Assembly (NCBI GenBank): GCA_964035545.1
Contig: OZ037768.1
Location: forward strand, 109,501-173,500
Direction: 5' to 3'
Length of the DNA stretch: 64,000 nt
DNA from: Bugula neritina
Taxonomy: Eukaryota; Bryozoa; Gymnolaemata; Cheilostomatida; Bugulidae
The position numbers and the translations under genes were made by a program. Below the pieces are notes generated by a model, which saw only the letters and a list, made by a program, of their open reading frames with translations, had not been told where the DNA came from and ran no database searches. Of this stretch, positions 51,173 to 63,912 are shown piece after piece. The first letter of the stretch is position 1, and the number at the start of each line of letters is the position of its first letter.

Positions 51173-53417
51173 GACTCAGCTTAGCCTATTGATTCACTAA
51201 ACAGTCTCAGATGTGTTTGCTCACAAGTAACAAACTGCTAGTCTATATCAGCAAACAACCCAATATATTCCATCCCGTAATATTATTTACCTGCTCTAAT
51301 TATACTACTCTAATGGCAGCCATGTTATTCTTACTGTCAGCTGATGGAGATAGAAACCAAGTAGAGCTACACTCCTTTTCAGGGGTACTCCATGCCCCCT
51401 GTTATTCACAAGTGAAATATGGTTTTACACTCCACCCACCTGTGACCTGAGCTAGTTTATCACAGCAGTAACGTTGTGGACATTTCTGAAGTGTACCTTA
51501 TCATAGCAAAAGTGACATTATATAATATATTTATATATTTATGACATACCTTAAAGATATGCTTGTTTACTAATCAAGCATTGATTGAGTTTCAATAACT
51601 GGTCAGCCACCAGTCAAACAAATTGAGTGAATTATATGCAGTAGTAGTTTACCATCTGTATAGTTACTTACCCTGGTTTACCATCTGTATACTTACTTAC
51701 CCTGGTTTATCATCTGTATACTTACTTACCTTGACCTATATAAATACCTTCACATAAAGCTGTAGTACAGTAAGTATCACCTCCAATTGCTTTGAAAACT
51801 CTGCTATATCTGTCACAGCTTATGCTATACAAACAGCTAATCTGCACCTTTTCCTTTGTTGAATAGTCAATTGCTTGTTTCATTCAATCTGTAACATTAG
51901 CTTTTGTTTGGCTGTTCTATCATATAATAGCAACTCTTTTGTTGAAACGTAACTAATTATATTATGCTGCCTTACTTTAATACTGTTGCTATACAGTATA
52001 GTATACTATACATATATTACTATACAGTATAGTATACATATATTACTATACAGTATAATATACTATACGTCTATTACTATACAGTATAGTATACATATAT
52101 TACTATACAGTATAATATACTATACATCTATTACTATACAGTATAGTATACTATACATCTATCACTATACTATTTACAGTATAATATCCTATATAAGGTA
52201 AGTTTTAGAGAATCTAGACTTTGAAGTGAAGTAAGTTTACATACACTTACTGTGTGTAGTTTTGTAAGTTATCTGTTTCTTACTTTAGTTGAAAAATCAT
52301 TTAGGAAGTTGTGCTTCCCTGATTTGTTAAGATCAGATGCAGCCTTATCTACAGTGTATACTCTTTGTGTTACTATATACTATACTATATACTACACTGT
52401 ATACTCTTTGTGTTACTATATACTACACTATATACTATACTATATACTACACTGTATACTCTTTGTGTTGCTATATACTATACTGTATACTCTTTGTGTT
52501 ACTATATAGTATACTATATAATACACTGTATACTTTTTGTGTTACTATATACTATACTATATACTATACTATATACTACACTGTATACTCTTTGTGGTAC
52601 TATATACTATAGTATATAATACACTGTATACTCTTTGTGTTATTATATGCTATACTATATATTAAAATACACTGTATACTCTTTGTGGTACTATATACTA
52701 TAGTATATAATACACTGTATACTCTTTGTGGTACTATATACTATAGTATATAATACACTGTATACTCTTTGTGTTACTATATGCATATATCACACTCTAG
52801 CCTAACACAACAGTGCACCCCACAACAATGAATGGTGAAAACCACTTGAAATAAAGGAGTTGTTTAACTTGTTGGTTTAGTTAATAGGCTCGCCATTGAT
52901 CTAGCATAATCTAATATTATTTTATCTAACGACAGCTCAAGTTTGTATATGATGAAATATACTGTGTATACAATTTCAGCAAACAATACCGTTGCCATAG
53001 CTGTTTTAACTTTAAATTAGTGACGCTTGGAAACGACTTTGTTAGCTTGGGTTTTCAGTTCAATTAAATATTTAATGTGAAACGGGAATTTGTTTGTTTG
53101 CAGGCTTATCAAGAGCATGCGTTAGTGTAACTCTCTCTCTTACTTTACAGTGTATACATGCATGTAGCTTAGCCTCTCCCTGGTCTAAGTAACTCGTCTC
53201 TCATCTACTGAGCAGCAGCAGCAGGGAGTAGTAACTGACAGTGATAGCAGGGAGTAGTAACTGGCAGTGACAGCAGCATTTCTCGCTGACATTAAACTCT
53301 TTGAATATGCAACAGAACTGAATAAGTTCTAGCCAGAGACAGCAGAGGTCAGCTAGAGGTCACACAGAGGTCAGGTGGAAATCAAGTAGCGGTCAGGTAG
53401 AGGTCAAGAGGAGAGAA
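51173..53417. other. Spacer between ankyrin gene and cyclin E
   Basis: No gene is recognised. Short AT-rich arrays lie at about 51980-52195 (TACTATACAGTATAGTATAC) and 52355-52790 (ACACTGTATACTCTTTGTGT). GGTCA-rich sequence at 53350-53410 (AGAGGTCA, four to six times) precedes the cyclin E start. Confidence 0.6.
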
Positions 53418-56400
53418 ATGCTGGAACCATCCATCAATGACGTCTGCTGTGAAATTATTGTCGGTGACTTTGACCTTGAGAATGAGTCACCAGGTCACTC
53501 GCAGGTAATTTTATGTTAAAGTTTGAGTTTAGACTTTAGACTCTAGAGTATGGAGTATAGATTATAGAGTATAGTTTATAGAGTATAGTTTATAGAGTAT
53601 AGTTTATAGAGTATGGAGTATGGAGTATAGATTATAGAGTATAGTTTATAGAGTATAGTTTATAGAGTATGGAGTATGGAGTTTAGATTATAGAGTATAG
53701 ATTATAAAGTATAGAGTATAGAGTTTAGATTTATATATAATATATGTAGATATTGATGATAATATCAGAGTAGAATGTTAGACTTGTGTGTACAATTAGC
53801 TCTAGTATAGAGCAATTGTCCTTAAGAAGTGCAGAGACTTTCTTGTTGAAATCTGATCCAGAGAAATGGACCAATGAAAACTGCTGTTGTTAAACTGGCT
53901 GTCACGTGCACCTCTGATAGGTCTGGTGTTACCATGTGGTGTACAGGAATCATGGCTAAATATGGTGCTGAGGTGGGGCCCTTCTGGAGCCCCCTTCCTA
54001 GTTCCAGTTAGCTGTGTATGAAGCACGGATTATATTTAACTTATAGCAAAGTGTTACAATATTCTTCTCAAACTCAACGACTTGGTTTTGTTGCCGGACT
54101 GTTTTCACCCAACTCTGTTACATTAAACTGTGTATATCCCCAGAGAAGAGAGTATAGAGTTGTGAGGTTAAAACTGCTAAAGTAGCATTGCTTTGGCCAT
54201 TCATATGACATGATGGAAGCTTTTAGTGAATATTTAATCATATTCTATTTAATTATTCTTCTACCTTTTATCTTGTGTTTGTATTTTCATTAAAATCAAT
54301 CATTTACCCTGAATGTGAAATATATGGTGACGATAATACTATACTATATACTGTGTAGTCACTATACTATATACTGTGTAGTGACTACAGTATATACTGT
54401 GTAGTGACTAATACTATATACTGTGTAGTGACTAATACTATATACTGTGTAGTGACTAATACTATATACTGTGTAGTGACTAATACTATATACTGTGTAG
54501 TGACTAATACTATATACTGTGTAGTGACTCTTACTATACACTGTGTAGTGACTAATACTATATACTGTGTAGGAGTTAGAAGTACTAACTGAAAGCTACT
54601 CAACTAACACCAAGGGGTTCATGCCAGAAACTCTGTACAGCACAACCTTCTGCTCCAAAACACAACCTCTGCCTTTTCTGTCATATGGAGATCCGGAAGA
54701 AGTTTGGGAGGTGAGAGTTGGTCACATGATCTATCATCTTATCATATTATAGTATATCACATGATCTATCATCTTATCATATTATAGTATATCACAGTAT
54801 ATCATATCATAACCTATCACAGTATATCATAGTATGTCATTGTATGTCTTATTATATCATAGTATATCATATTATAATATTGTAGTATACCGTAGTATAT
54901 CATAATATATTGTAGTATATCATAGTATATTGTAGTATATTACCATAATTCGTATATCACAGTATCTCATATCATAACCTATCACAGTATATCGTAAAGC
55001 CCAGTCACACACTCAATACGAATCTCTTGACAGGCGATGACTAAGAAGGAAGAAGCGTATGTGAGAGATGCGGGCATGTTGAGACGCCACCCTGAACTGT
55101 CGTGTAGCAAGAGGTCCACATTGGTCAGCTGGATGTCTGAGGTAAACTACATTCTCTCGATTCGTATTACTATCTGACCTATATACTGTAACCATGTAGT
55201 AGTAACTCTATATACTATCTGACCTATATACTGTAACCATGTAGTAGTAACTCTATATATTATCTGACCTATATACTGTAACCATGTAGTACTAACTCTA
55301 TATACTATCTGACCTATATACTGTAACCATGTAGTACTAACTCTATATATTATCTGACCTATATACTGTAACCATGTAGTAGTAACTCTATATACTATCT
55401 GACCTATATACTGCAACCATGTAGTACTAACTCTATATACTATCTGACCTATATACTGTAACCATGTAGTACTAACTCTATATATTATCTGACCTATATA
55501 CTGTAACCATGTAGTACTAACTCTATATACCATCTGACCTATATACTGTAACCATGTAGTACTAACTCTATATACCTTCAGGTGTGCGCCTGCTTCAGGG
55601 AGCGGAGAGAGACGTTTCAGTTGGCAGTGGATTATGTGGACCGTCTTCTAGCGGCGTGTGTCAACGTCGAGCTCGCACACTTCCAGCTGGTCGGCGTTAC
55701 GGCCGTGTTCATAGCCTCTAAATACGAGGTGAGAGAGTAACGTGTGCATAGCCTCTAAATACGAAGTGAGAGAGTAACAGAGTCGGACATAGTAGTGAAA
55801 GAGTGAATGCTGACAAAACTTCACTTACAGCGAATGACATATTTAATATCAATTAATACAAGCAAAGAAATTGTTTTTCGGGAATTCTAACTTTCAAAAT
55901 CCTATTTTCTCTTAATTGCTTTTGTTCTTTAATTCTAGACTGTGAACTGCAGTATTTAATGTGAATCACATCGCACTCACTGATTGGCCAATGTGAATTA
56001 CAATATGTGTGTAGGCGGTGCAGGCCCTTAGACTAGCTGACCTAGCAGAAGTGACGCGCGGAGCTTGTTCTACTGACGAGATTGTTGTGATGGAACGGTT
56101 TATGCTCAAGGTAAGAGAATTTGCCTCTCTTAGGTGAATTAGTATGTTACCCTGCGCTCTAGTATGTTACCCTGAGCTCTAGAGTTGGGATTAACATTGC
56201 TTTGTATGTTGCAATGATTTGTAGACCCTGCAGTTTGACATCTCGCCCATCACTATCAACACTTGGCTGTCTCTCTACATACAGATCTACGTTATCAAAT
56301 CCCACTGTCTCTTCAACAGACACACAGAGTACTCCTTAGTCAAGAAAAACTTCTCTGGGCAGTTCTTTGTACAAGTTGCTCGAGTATGTATTTTATGTAA

Positions 56401-57248
56401 CTACTATAACTCTTATTGTGTATCTGTCGTAATGAATACTAACTACGGAAATGTGTACCAAATTTGAGAATTTTTGTAAGAATTTTAAAATTTTAGACAA
56501 ATTAAAATAAATGTAATGATATCTTGCGATGTGAGTAAAGACAGCAAGTTATGCTGTCTGGTTGCAGCTGGTTGACCTCGTCCTCCTTGATGCCGAGAGT
56601 CTGCAGTATAAGTACAGTGAGCTGGCGGCAGCGGCGCTTTACCACCACACCGACGCTGACACTGTGCACACCGCCACTGGCTACTCGTTCAAACAGCTCT
56701 TTCCGTGCATCAGATGGATGACACCCTTCGCTCAGACTCTGTCCGAGAGTCTTCCTGTGCATCTGACCGTCTTCTCGGGAGTTGCCCTCGACGACGCTCA
56801 TAACATACAGACTCACACCGTGTCTCCCTTGGACCTGGTGAGTGGCTGTCTACACTGTATGTGTCATCATATATGTGTCATCATATATGTGTCATGATAT
56901 ATGTGTCACTGTATGTGTCATCGTATATGTGTCATGATATATGTGTCACTGTATGTGTCATCATATATGTGTCATCATATATGTGTCATGATATATGTGT
57001 CACTGTATGTGTCATCGTATATGTGTCATGATATATGTGTCACTGTATGTGTCATCATATATGTGTCATCATATATGTGTCACCACCAATTACTCATGTA
57101 TGTGCTGTTTTAGGCTAAGGTAGAGTCCAAGCAACTAGAAATTGAGCTAGATATTAGCCCATCTAATCTTTTAACTCCGCCCAAAAGTTTGATACATCCT
57201 GTTTTGACTCCGCCTTCCAGCAATCGTAAGCCTCGTATTCTGAGATGA
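53418..57248 (+). CDS. CCNE: Cyclin E
   Basis: Partner of CDK2 at the G1/S transition. Eight exons: 53418-53504, 54573-54710, 55034-55141, 55582-55728, 56015-56110, 56225-56383, 56568-56837, 57114-57248, giving 379 residues, close to the vertebrate length. The first cyclin box spans TKKEEAYVRDAGMLRRHPEL, TLVSWMSE, ETFQLAVDYVDRLLA and GVTAVFIASKYE. GACSTDEIVVMERFMLK and the hallmark VALDDAHNIQTH follow. The C-terminus has LLTPPKS, the Fbw7 phosphodegron seen in other cyclin E proteins, and a second VLTPPSS 13 residues later. The ATG at 53418 is taken because the ATG near 53308 meets a stop at once. Only 29 residues precede exon 2, so a leading exon could be missed. Confidence 0.95.
53540..53735. 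repeat. AT-rich repeat in cyclin E intron 1
   Basis: TATAGAGTATAGTTTATAGA units. The rest of intron 1 up to 54330 shows no other structure. Confidence 0.85.
54330..54572. repeat. 22-24 bp minisatellite containing the exon 2 acceptor of cyclin E
   Basis: About ten copies of ATACTATATACTGTGTAGTG. The last unit is the actual 3' splice site, TATACTGTGTAG|GAGTTAG at 54573, so each unit has the same final 12 intron bases. Confidence 0.93.
54718..54990. repeat. AT-rich irregular repeat in cyclin E intron 2
   Basis: TATCATAGTATATCACAGTA-like words, imperfect. Confidence 0.75.
55165..55577. repeat. 45-bp minisatellite in cyclin E intron 3
   Basis: About nine copies of TATCTGACCTATATACTGTA with ACCATGTAGTAGTAACTCTA. 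The real acceptor, CTCTATATACCTTCAG, looks like a modified unit (CTCTATATACCATCTG). Since 45 is divisible by three, a 128-codon minus frame is open but not coding. Confidence 0.92.
55704..55777 (+). repeat. 37-bp tandem duplication across the exon 4 donor of cyclin E
   Basis: Copy 1 (55704-55740) spans CATAGCCTCTAAATACGAG|GTGAGAGAGTAA. Copy 2 (55741-55777) repeats it with TTC>TGC and GAGG>GAAG changes. The two copies are identical at 35 of 37 positions. Confidence 0.95.
56848..57082. repeat. 17-18 bp minisatellite in cyclin E intron 7
   Basis: ATATGTGTCATCATATATGT and GTATGTGTCATC units. Confidence 0.9.
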
Positions 57249-57413
57249 AGCAAACTGAAATGCTAGGGCAGGGCTGTATAACTTGCCAGGTGCATTGTAT
57301 ATATACTATATGCAATTTAGCTATTTATTATTTATTTAAAACACTTACCTTTTTTCTTATGCAAGTCACTTATTTTTTTACCCAGAAAGCAATTTGAATT
57401 TCTAATATATGAA

Positions 57414-57419
57414 AATAAA
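57414..57419 (+). terminator. Possible cyclin E polyadenylation signal
   Basis: AATAAA, 166 bp after the stop codon, is the first canonical signal downstream. Many more follow in the 57-bp array. Confidence 0.4.
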
Positions 57420-57909
57420 TTTAGCAGGAATATCCATAATATAGAGTATATAGCATTAGCTTTTTCTATATTCTTATATATACTTTTCATACTTATAATA
57501 ATTTGACTTAAATTGAGTGAATTACAAAGAAGTACTATTTATTTATATTATTGTGTAGATATTTATATATATATTTATATATTGTTGCAATTTATATTGT
57601 TTTAGTCAGGAGTTATCTCGACTTAAGTAGCGTGAATTCATAGAAATATGATATTTGGCTATCAAATCTCGTGCAATCATATAGTTTTGGTGTGTATATT
57701 GTTGAGATACGAGTATGCAATGATGGGTGGGGCGTATATCCTGTTATTGTATTTCAGTTTATGACATGTGGAATATAAGGCTATCAATATTATCTGTTCC
57801 ACTTTTTCACACCACATTTCTCCAGTGAGTTGGTCGTGTAAACGTCATGTGTGGCTGTGATATTCTTACTATGTGGATATTTTGTACCTGCCAACATGTC
57901 AACTGCTCA

Positions 57910-59655
57910 TAGCACAATATAATATAATAATAAACTAACCATGGTGATATACTTATAGCCTATTCATAGCACAATATAATATGATAATAAACTAACCATG
58001 GTGATATACTTATAGCCTATTCATAGCACAATATAATATGATAATAAACTCACCATGGTGATATACTTATAGCCTATTCATAGCACAATATAATATAATA
58101 AACTAACCATGGTGATATACTTATAGCCTATTCATAGCACAATATAATATGATAATAAACTCACCATGGTGATATACTTATAGCCTATTCATAGCACAAT
58201 ATAATATGATAATAAACTCACCATGGTGATATACTTATAGCCTATTCATAGCACAATATAATATAATAAACTAACCATGGTGATATACTTATAGCCTATT
58301 CATAGCACAATATAATATGATAATAAACTAACCATGGTGATATACTTATAGCCTATTCATAGCACAATATAATATGATAAACTAACCATGGTGATATACT
58401 TATAGCCTATTCATAGCACAATATAATATGATAATAAACTCACCATGGTGATATACTTATAGCCTATTCATAGCACAATATAATATGATAATAAACTAAC
58501 CATGGTGATATACTTATAGCCTATTCATAGCACAATATAATATGATAATAAACTAACCATGGTGATATACTTATAGCCTATTCATAGCACAATATAATAT
58601 AATAAACTAACCATGGCAATATACTTATAGCCTATTCATAGCACAATATAATATGATAATAAACTAACCATGGTGATATACTTATAGCCTATTCATAGCA
58701 CAATATAATATGATAATAAACTCACCATGGTGATATACTTATAGCCTATTCATAGCACAATATAATATAATAAACTAACCATGGCAATATACTTATAGCC
58801 TATTCATAGCACAATATAATATGATAATAAACTCACCATGGCAATATACTTATAGCCTATTCATAGCACAATATAATATGATAATAAACTCACCATGGCA
58901 ATATACTTATAGCCTATTCATAGCACAATATAATATGATAATAAACTAACCATGGTGATATACTTATAGCCTATTCATAGCACAATATAATATGATAATA
59001 AACTCACCATGGTGATATACTTATAGCCTATTCATAGCACAATATAATATAATAAACTAACCATGGCAATATACTTATAGCCTATTCATAGCACAATATA
59101 ATATGATAATAAACTCACCATGGCAATATACTTATAGCCTATTCATAGCACAATATAATATGATAATAAACTAACCATGGTGATATACTTATAGCCTATT
59201 CATAGCACAATATAATATGATAATAAACTCACCATGGTGATATACTTATAGCCTATTCATAGCACAATATAATATGATAATAAACTCACCATGGTGATAT
59301 ACTTATAGCCTATTCATAGCACAATATAATATGATAATAAACTCACCATGGTGATATACTTATAGCCTATTCATAGCACAATATAATATGATAATAAACT
59401 AACCATGGTGATATACTTATAGCCTATTCATAGCACAATATAATATGATAATAAACTCACCATGGTGATATTCTTATAGCCTATTCATAGCACAATATAA
59501 TATGATAATAAACTCACCATGGTGATATACTTATAGCCTATTCATAGCACAATATAATATGATAATAAACTAACCATGGTGATATACTTATAGCCTATTC
59601 ATAGCACAATATAATATGATAATAAACTCACCATGGTGATATACTTATAGCCATT
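57910..59655. repeat. 57-bp minisatellite, about 30 copies, downstream of cyclin E
   Basis: The unit contains CACCATGGTGATATACTTAT, AGCCTATTCATAGCACAATA and TAATATGATAATAAACT, with 54-bp variants that lack GAT. AATAAA occurs once per unit on the plus strand. Confidence 0.96.
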
Positions 59656-60079
59656 TTATAGTCGAATGATGACGCAAAGTAAATGAAGTAATGCAAACAG
59701 ACCAATATTTAAAAAAAGAAATTGCAGTTAAATTTCAATATTTGACAAATGTGATGAAAATATATATTATATTATTATTATAATATATTATATTATAATA
59801 TATTAAATTATAAGCAGAAGGCGCACATTGTGTATCACATAGGGAGAGCTGAGTAATACACAGTTTATCATATACTCTCTCTGTTGGCAGGTGTTGGCAG
59901 GTGTTGGCAGGTTCTCTTGAGTGATTATAGTAGTTATTATACTTACTATGTTATTGAATATATTACATCTCACTGCATTATCTGTTATTATGCTGCATGA
60001 AACTAACTTTAAACTATCTCAAACTCATTGTGACAAAATGTTCACCTAGGTCCTAGACTGTAGACCAACTGCAACTGCT

Positions 60080-60338
60080 ACTACTCTCCCCTCTGCTACT
60101 TCCCCCTCTGCTACTCTCCCCTCCGCTACTACTCCCCTCCGCTATTCCCCTCTGCTACTCCCCCCTCTTCTACTCCCCCCTCTGCTACTCCCCCTCTGCT
60201 ACTCCCCCCTCTGCTACTTCCCTCTCTGCTACTTCCCCTCTGCTACTCCTCCCTCTGCTACTCCCCCCTCTGCTACTCCCCCCTCTGCTACTCCCCCCTC
60301 TGCTACTTCCCCTCCGTTACTCCCCCCTCTGCTATACT
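60080..60338. repeat. Pyrimidine-rich 15-bp repeat
   Basis: TGCTACTCCCCCCTC units, almost purely C and T on the plus strand apart from the TGCTA core. No gene is seen between 59656 and 61300. Confidence 0.9.
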
Positions 60339-60446
60339 CTGTCACATGTCACATTCAACAAATTGTTTGAGCCAAAAGCCACCATCTTCGTGTTGATTGC
60401 CTTTCCCTAGAACCTAGTGTGGACAGCATTGTTCCATGTTGATATA

Positions 60447-60727
60447 CATGCTCCACCTACAAGCTTCACCTACATGCTTCACCTACATGCTTCACCTACA
60501 TGCTTCACCTACAAGCTTCACCTACAAGCTTCACCTACAAGCTTCACCTACATGCTCCACCTACAAGCTCCACCTACATGCTCCACCTACAAGCTTCACC
60601 TACATGCTTCACCTACATGCTCCACCTACAAGCTTCACCTACATGCTTCACCTACATGCTTCACCTACAAGCTTCACCTACATGCTTCACCTACATGCTT
60701 CACCTACATGCTTCACCTACATGCTTT
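60447..60727. repeat. 13-bp minisatellite
   Basis: About 21 copies of CACCTACATGCTT, alternating with CACCTACAAGCTT and CACCTACATGCTC. AAGCTT-type palindromes recur. Confidence 0.93.
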
Positions 60728-61185
60728 ACTCATGTTTCACGTACACTTTTCACATTTGATGGAGCGCATGTCATGTGCCTCATTGAGATAGGAATTCTGA
60801 TTAGTAAATAGTGTAAAGTGGTCGTCACGAGGTGTTGCATATTTTAGGAATAGATGAGGAACTATTTACTATTATGGTTTTCCCAGGACTACAGACTCTC
60901 ATTATATTATTATATTTTAGCAATGAGGGTAGAGAATTTGAACAATTGCCCACTCATGATCACATGACACACTCATGATCATGTGACACACTAGTCAAGT
61001 CACACGATATTTCATCACAAATTAATTAACCTGGGATTTCTAAGATAAGTACAACCTATTGCAGCATAGTTGATGCGGCACTATGCAATGACAACTACAG
61101 CTACACGTGGCGTTTGCACAGTGAGAGAGTCACTCTCATGAGATAAACTGCATGATAACTTGGTACTTAGTTGAGTCAGTAAAGA

Positions 61186-61193
61186 TATAAAAG
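61186..61193 (+). promoter_or_regulatory. TATA box of the ependymin-like gene
   Basis: TATAAAAG lies 115 bp before the ATG. A TCATCAGTCATCACTCAC stretch about 25-30 bp downstream could hold the start site. Confidence 0.6.
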
Positions 61194-61300
61194 TGGTGCG
61201 TTGCAGTCATCAGTCATCACTCACCACAGCTCTGGGTTCACTTGGCTCATTCATTCATATAAATATTATTATTAGCTCAAGTATTATCACGTAACGTAAA

Positions 61301-63912
61301 ATGATGACCCAGACGTTGGCAGCATTGTTGTTGCTGTGCGCAGCAGCATCAGCTAAGGTGTGCACACCTAACCAATTCCAAGGAGCTATTTTTGCCAAAA
61401 TTGGTCAGCTGGTACAAGGGCAGACGCAAGTTGTATCCGTCAGGTGAGTGAATCACTATGATAGGCGTAGAGACTACTTCCATATCACAACACTTGGTTA
61501 CATATGTAGTTGATGTGTTCAACACGTCAATGGCTTTCTTATAGCATTACTCTATATCATCACAAGACCTCAATGGGAAGATCAAACATTTTGATTCAAG
61601 ACTAAGTCTTCTGTACAGTGTTTGACTTCAGGTTAAATTCATAAATGTGGGTATTTAAAGAAAGTGTGGTGCTGTTGCAAACTAACATATCTTTTCTAAT
61701 AATTTTTTTTATTTCCAATATGGCAATTGTAGTGGTAGTAGCAGTAGTAGCCGTAGTAGTGGTAGTAAGAGTTTATACTAAACGTTATAAAGGCTATATC
61801 AAACTTATGAGAGAAACATACCCATAATGCATTGCTAACCACTTCCTCTTGCAGAGGAATGCAGTATGAAGACCACATGAAGAAAGTTGTGGCAGTGAGA
61901 CAGTCAGTGGAATTCGACTCCCAGATCATGCAGAGTCTTATCATCGCTGACTTCAACACGGTAACTCGCAACTTATAACTGGTAACTCGTAACTTATAAC
62001 TGGTAACTCGCAACTTATAACTGGTAACTCGTAACTTATAGCTAGTAACTCGTAACTTATAGCTAGTAACTCGTAACTTATAGCTAGCAACTTGTAACTA
62101 ATAACTATTAATTAGTAACTTATACAGTAAGTAACTCATAACTAATAGTCAGTAGCTCGTAACTCTCAATTTGCATGTTTGACTTGCTTACCTAAGATTG
62201 TACCTGAACTATTATCATTTTAATAACTACTTATATACATAATTAATTCTAATTATTAAAATGAGTGAGATGAAAGCTACGGGTTTTTACGATGTCATGT
62301 GATATGTTATGATATTTTGTATAATATATCAATGTCACAATTGTAGAATAAAATGTACAACATAAACCCAGAGTCAAAGAAATGTGATGTCACTTCTATA
62401 CCATCAGGTTACCCATTTAGACAGTACTGCGAAGGGGACAGTAAGTATACATTGTATATACAGTAAGTATATAATTATTATATATACAGTAAGTACACAT
62501 TGTATATACAGTAAGTATACATTGTATACAGTAAGTATATATTATATATACAGTAAGTATATATAATATATACAGTAAGTATATATTATATATACATAAG
62601 TATATATTATATATACAGTAAGTATATATTATACATACATAAGTATAATGTATTGTAGAAGTAGGTAGTTGGCGTATTTAATTAGGACGTCTATTTACTC
62701 AGCTGTTTCCTCTGAAATTCTAAATCAGTATCCCAGAAGGCCCTTCAGTTAGCCTTGTTTCTCGTTACAGAGTCTCTTGACTTATTGGCAACTATAAATG
62801 TGGGCGGAGAGGAAGCTCTGGTGTACAAGGTGCTAAATTCTAGTACCTCGTCACAAATCACCGTCTTCAAGAAGGATTTCACAAGAGTGTCATCTCTCAT
62901 AGGACAAGACTTCTTAGGATGTAAGTCTGAAGTGTCCAATACTACTATATAGACGATGAAGTATTGAATTGTGTTTATGTCTGACATCTCCTTTAACATG
63001 TCTTCTGTCTAAGCTAGTCAACTAATTAAATCAAGATCATGTTGATGTTACAGTTCCCCAGTTTCTCGCCTACCAATATGGTAACACTTCGGATAAGATA
63101 ACTCACCAAGGGGTGTTTGATATTCCAAGCTTCTGTAACCCCCCCAAAGCAAAGCCTGCTGCCCCCAGTGCCCCCGCCAGAGTATGCAGCCTGCCGCAGT
63201 TTGAGATGGAGGCTATCGGCGAGATTGGGCAGGTGGTGAACGGACAGCCGATGCAATTCCCTTACGCTTTGAAGTCGTCTTGGGATTACACCAACAAGAT
63301 TGAGGCCACAGTTTCTGAGGCCTTCTATGATGGTCAAGTTTTCAAAACGGCAACAGTGACTGACTGGCGCCAGGTACTGTGTGATTCTGGGGCTTCAAGT
63401 GCATTTCACTTGAGACGCTGTGCTTCCTTTTCTATGAACATATGATTTATGCATCTTGTAATATGTTACTATCATAATAGCATGTGGTTTCTGCATGGTA
63501 AAACATATGCTGGCTGATACACTGTAGGGTAAAGTGTTTGTCATCGATCATATCAAAAGAACTTGCCAGGCGTTAAAGACTCCAGGACCTGATATGATAG
63601 AGTTGTGTTCTGATAATCGTGAGTTGTTATACACTAAACTATACTCATACAAGACATATATTATGCTATAACTTGTTATACACTAAACTATACCCATACA
63701 AGACATATATTATACTATAACTACTACTGCATGATAAACACATGAGTCGTTTATGTTTATAGCGATGCTGAAACTGGTGGCAGAATTCAGTGTGGGTGAC
63801 AAGATGGCCTCCATGTATGAAATGGTCTACGGGAACGTGTCCTCGGTTTCTACTATGTTTAGTGACACTTTTGAGCTGATATCTGGTGTGGCATTGCAAA
63901 CTCTTGCAGGAT
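61301..63912 (+). CDS. Secreted ependymin-like protein with two domain copies (3' end outside window)
   Basis: Exons: 61301-61443, 61855-61960, 62347-62440, 62771-62920, 63054-63373, 63528-63618, 63763-63912, in phase and continuing past the window. It starts with a signal peptide (MMTQTLAALLLLCAAASA). Domain 1 begins VCTPNQFQGAIFAKIGQLVQ, then YEDHMKKVVAVR and NKMYNINPESKKCDV. Domain 2, inside exon 5, begins VCSLPQFEMEAIGEIGQVVN, then WDYTNKIEATV and GKVFVIDHIKRTCQAL. The Cys spacing and the C..P..F.....G opening with a later Y-D/E-x-x-x-K segment match ependymin-related proteins, which are extracellular calcium-binding or lysosomal lipid-binding glycoproteins. Exons 4 and 7 are equivalent in length (150 bp) and phase. 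Family assignment is from motif memory. The duplication is seen directly. Confidence 0.7.
61961..62105. repeat. 21-bp repeat starting at the exon 2 donor of the ependymin-like gene
   Basis: The exon ends ACACG|GTAACTCGCAACTTATAAC. About six copies of GGTAACTCGTAACTTATAAC follow, each with G|GTAACT. Confidence 0.9.
62441..62650. repeat. Repeat starting at the exon 3 donor of the ependymin-like gene
   Basis: The true junction GGGACA|GTAAGTATAC is followed by about nine TATACAGTAAGTATATAT units, so ACA|GTAAGTAT recurs. Confidence 0.88.

Noticed and set aside
57910-59655. CRISPR-like array of regular direct repeats
   Set aside because: Units are contiguous with no unique spacers, in a eukaryotic genome. 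It is a minisatellite, as are all other regular arrays here.
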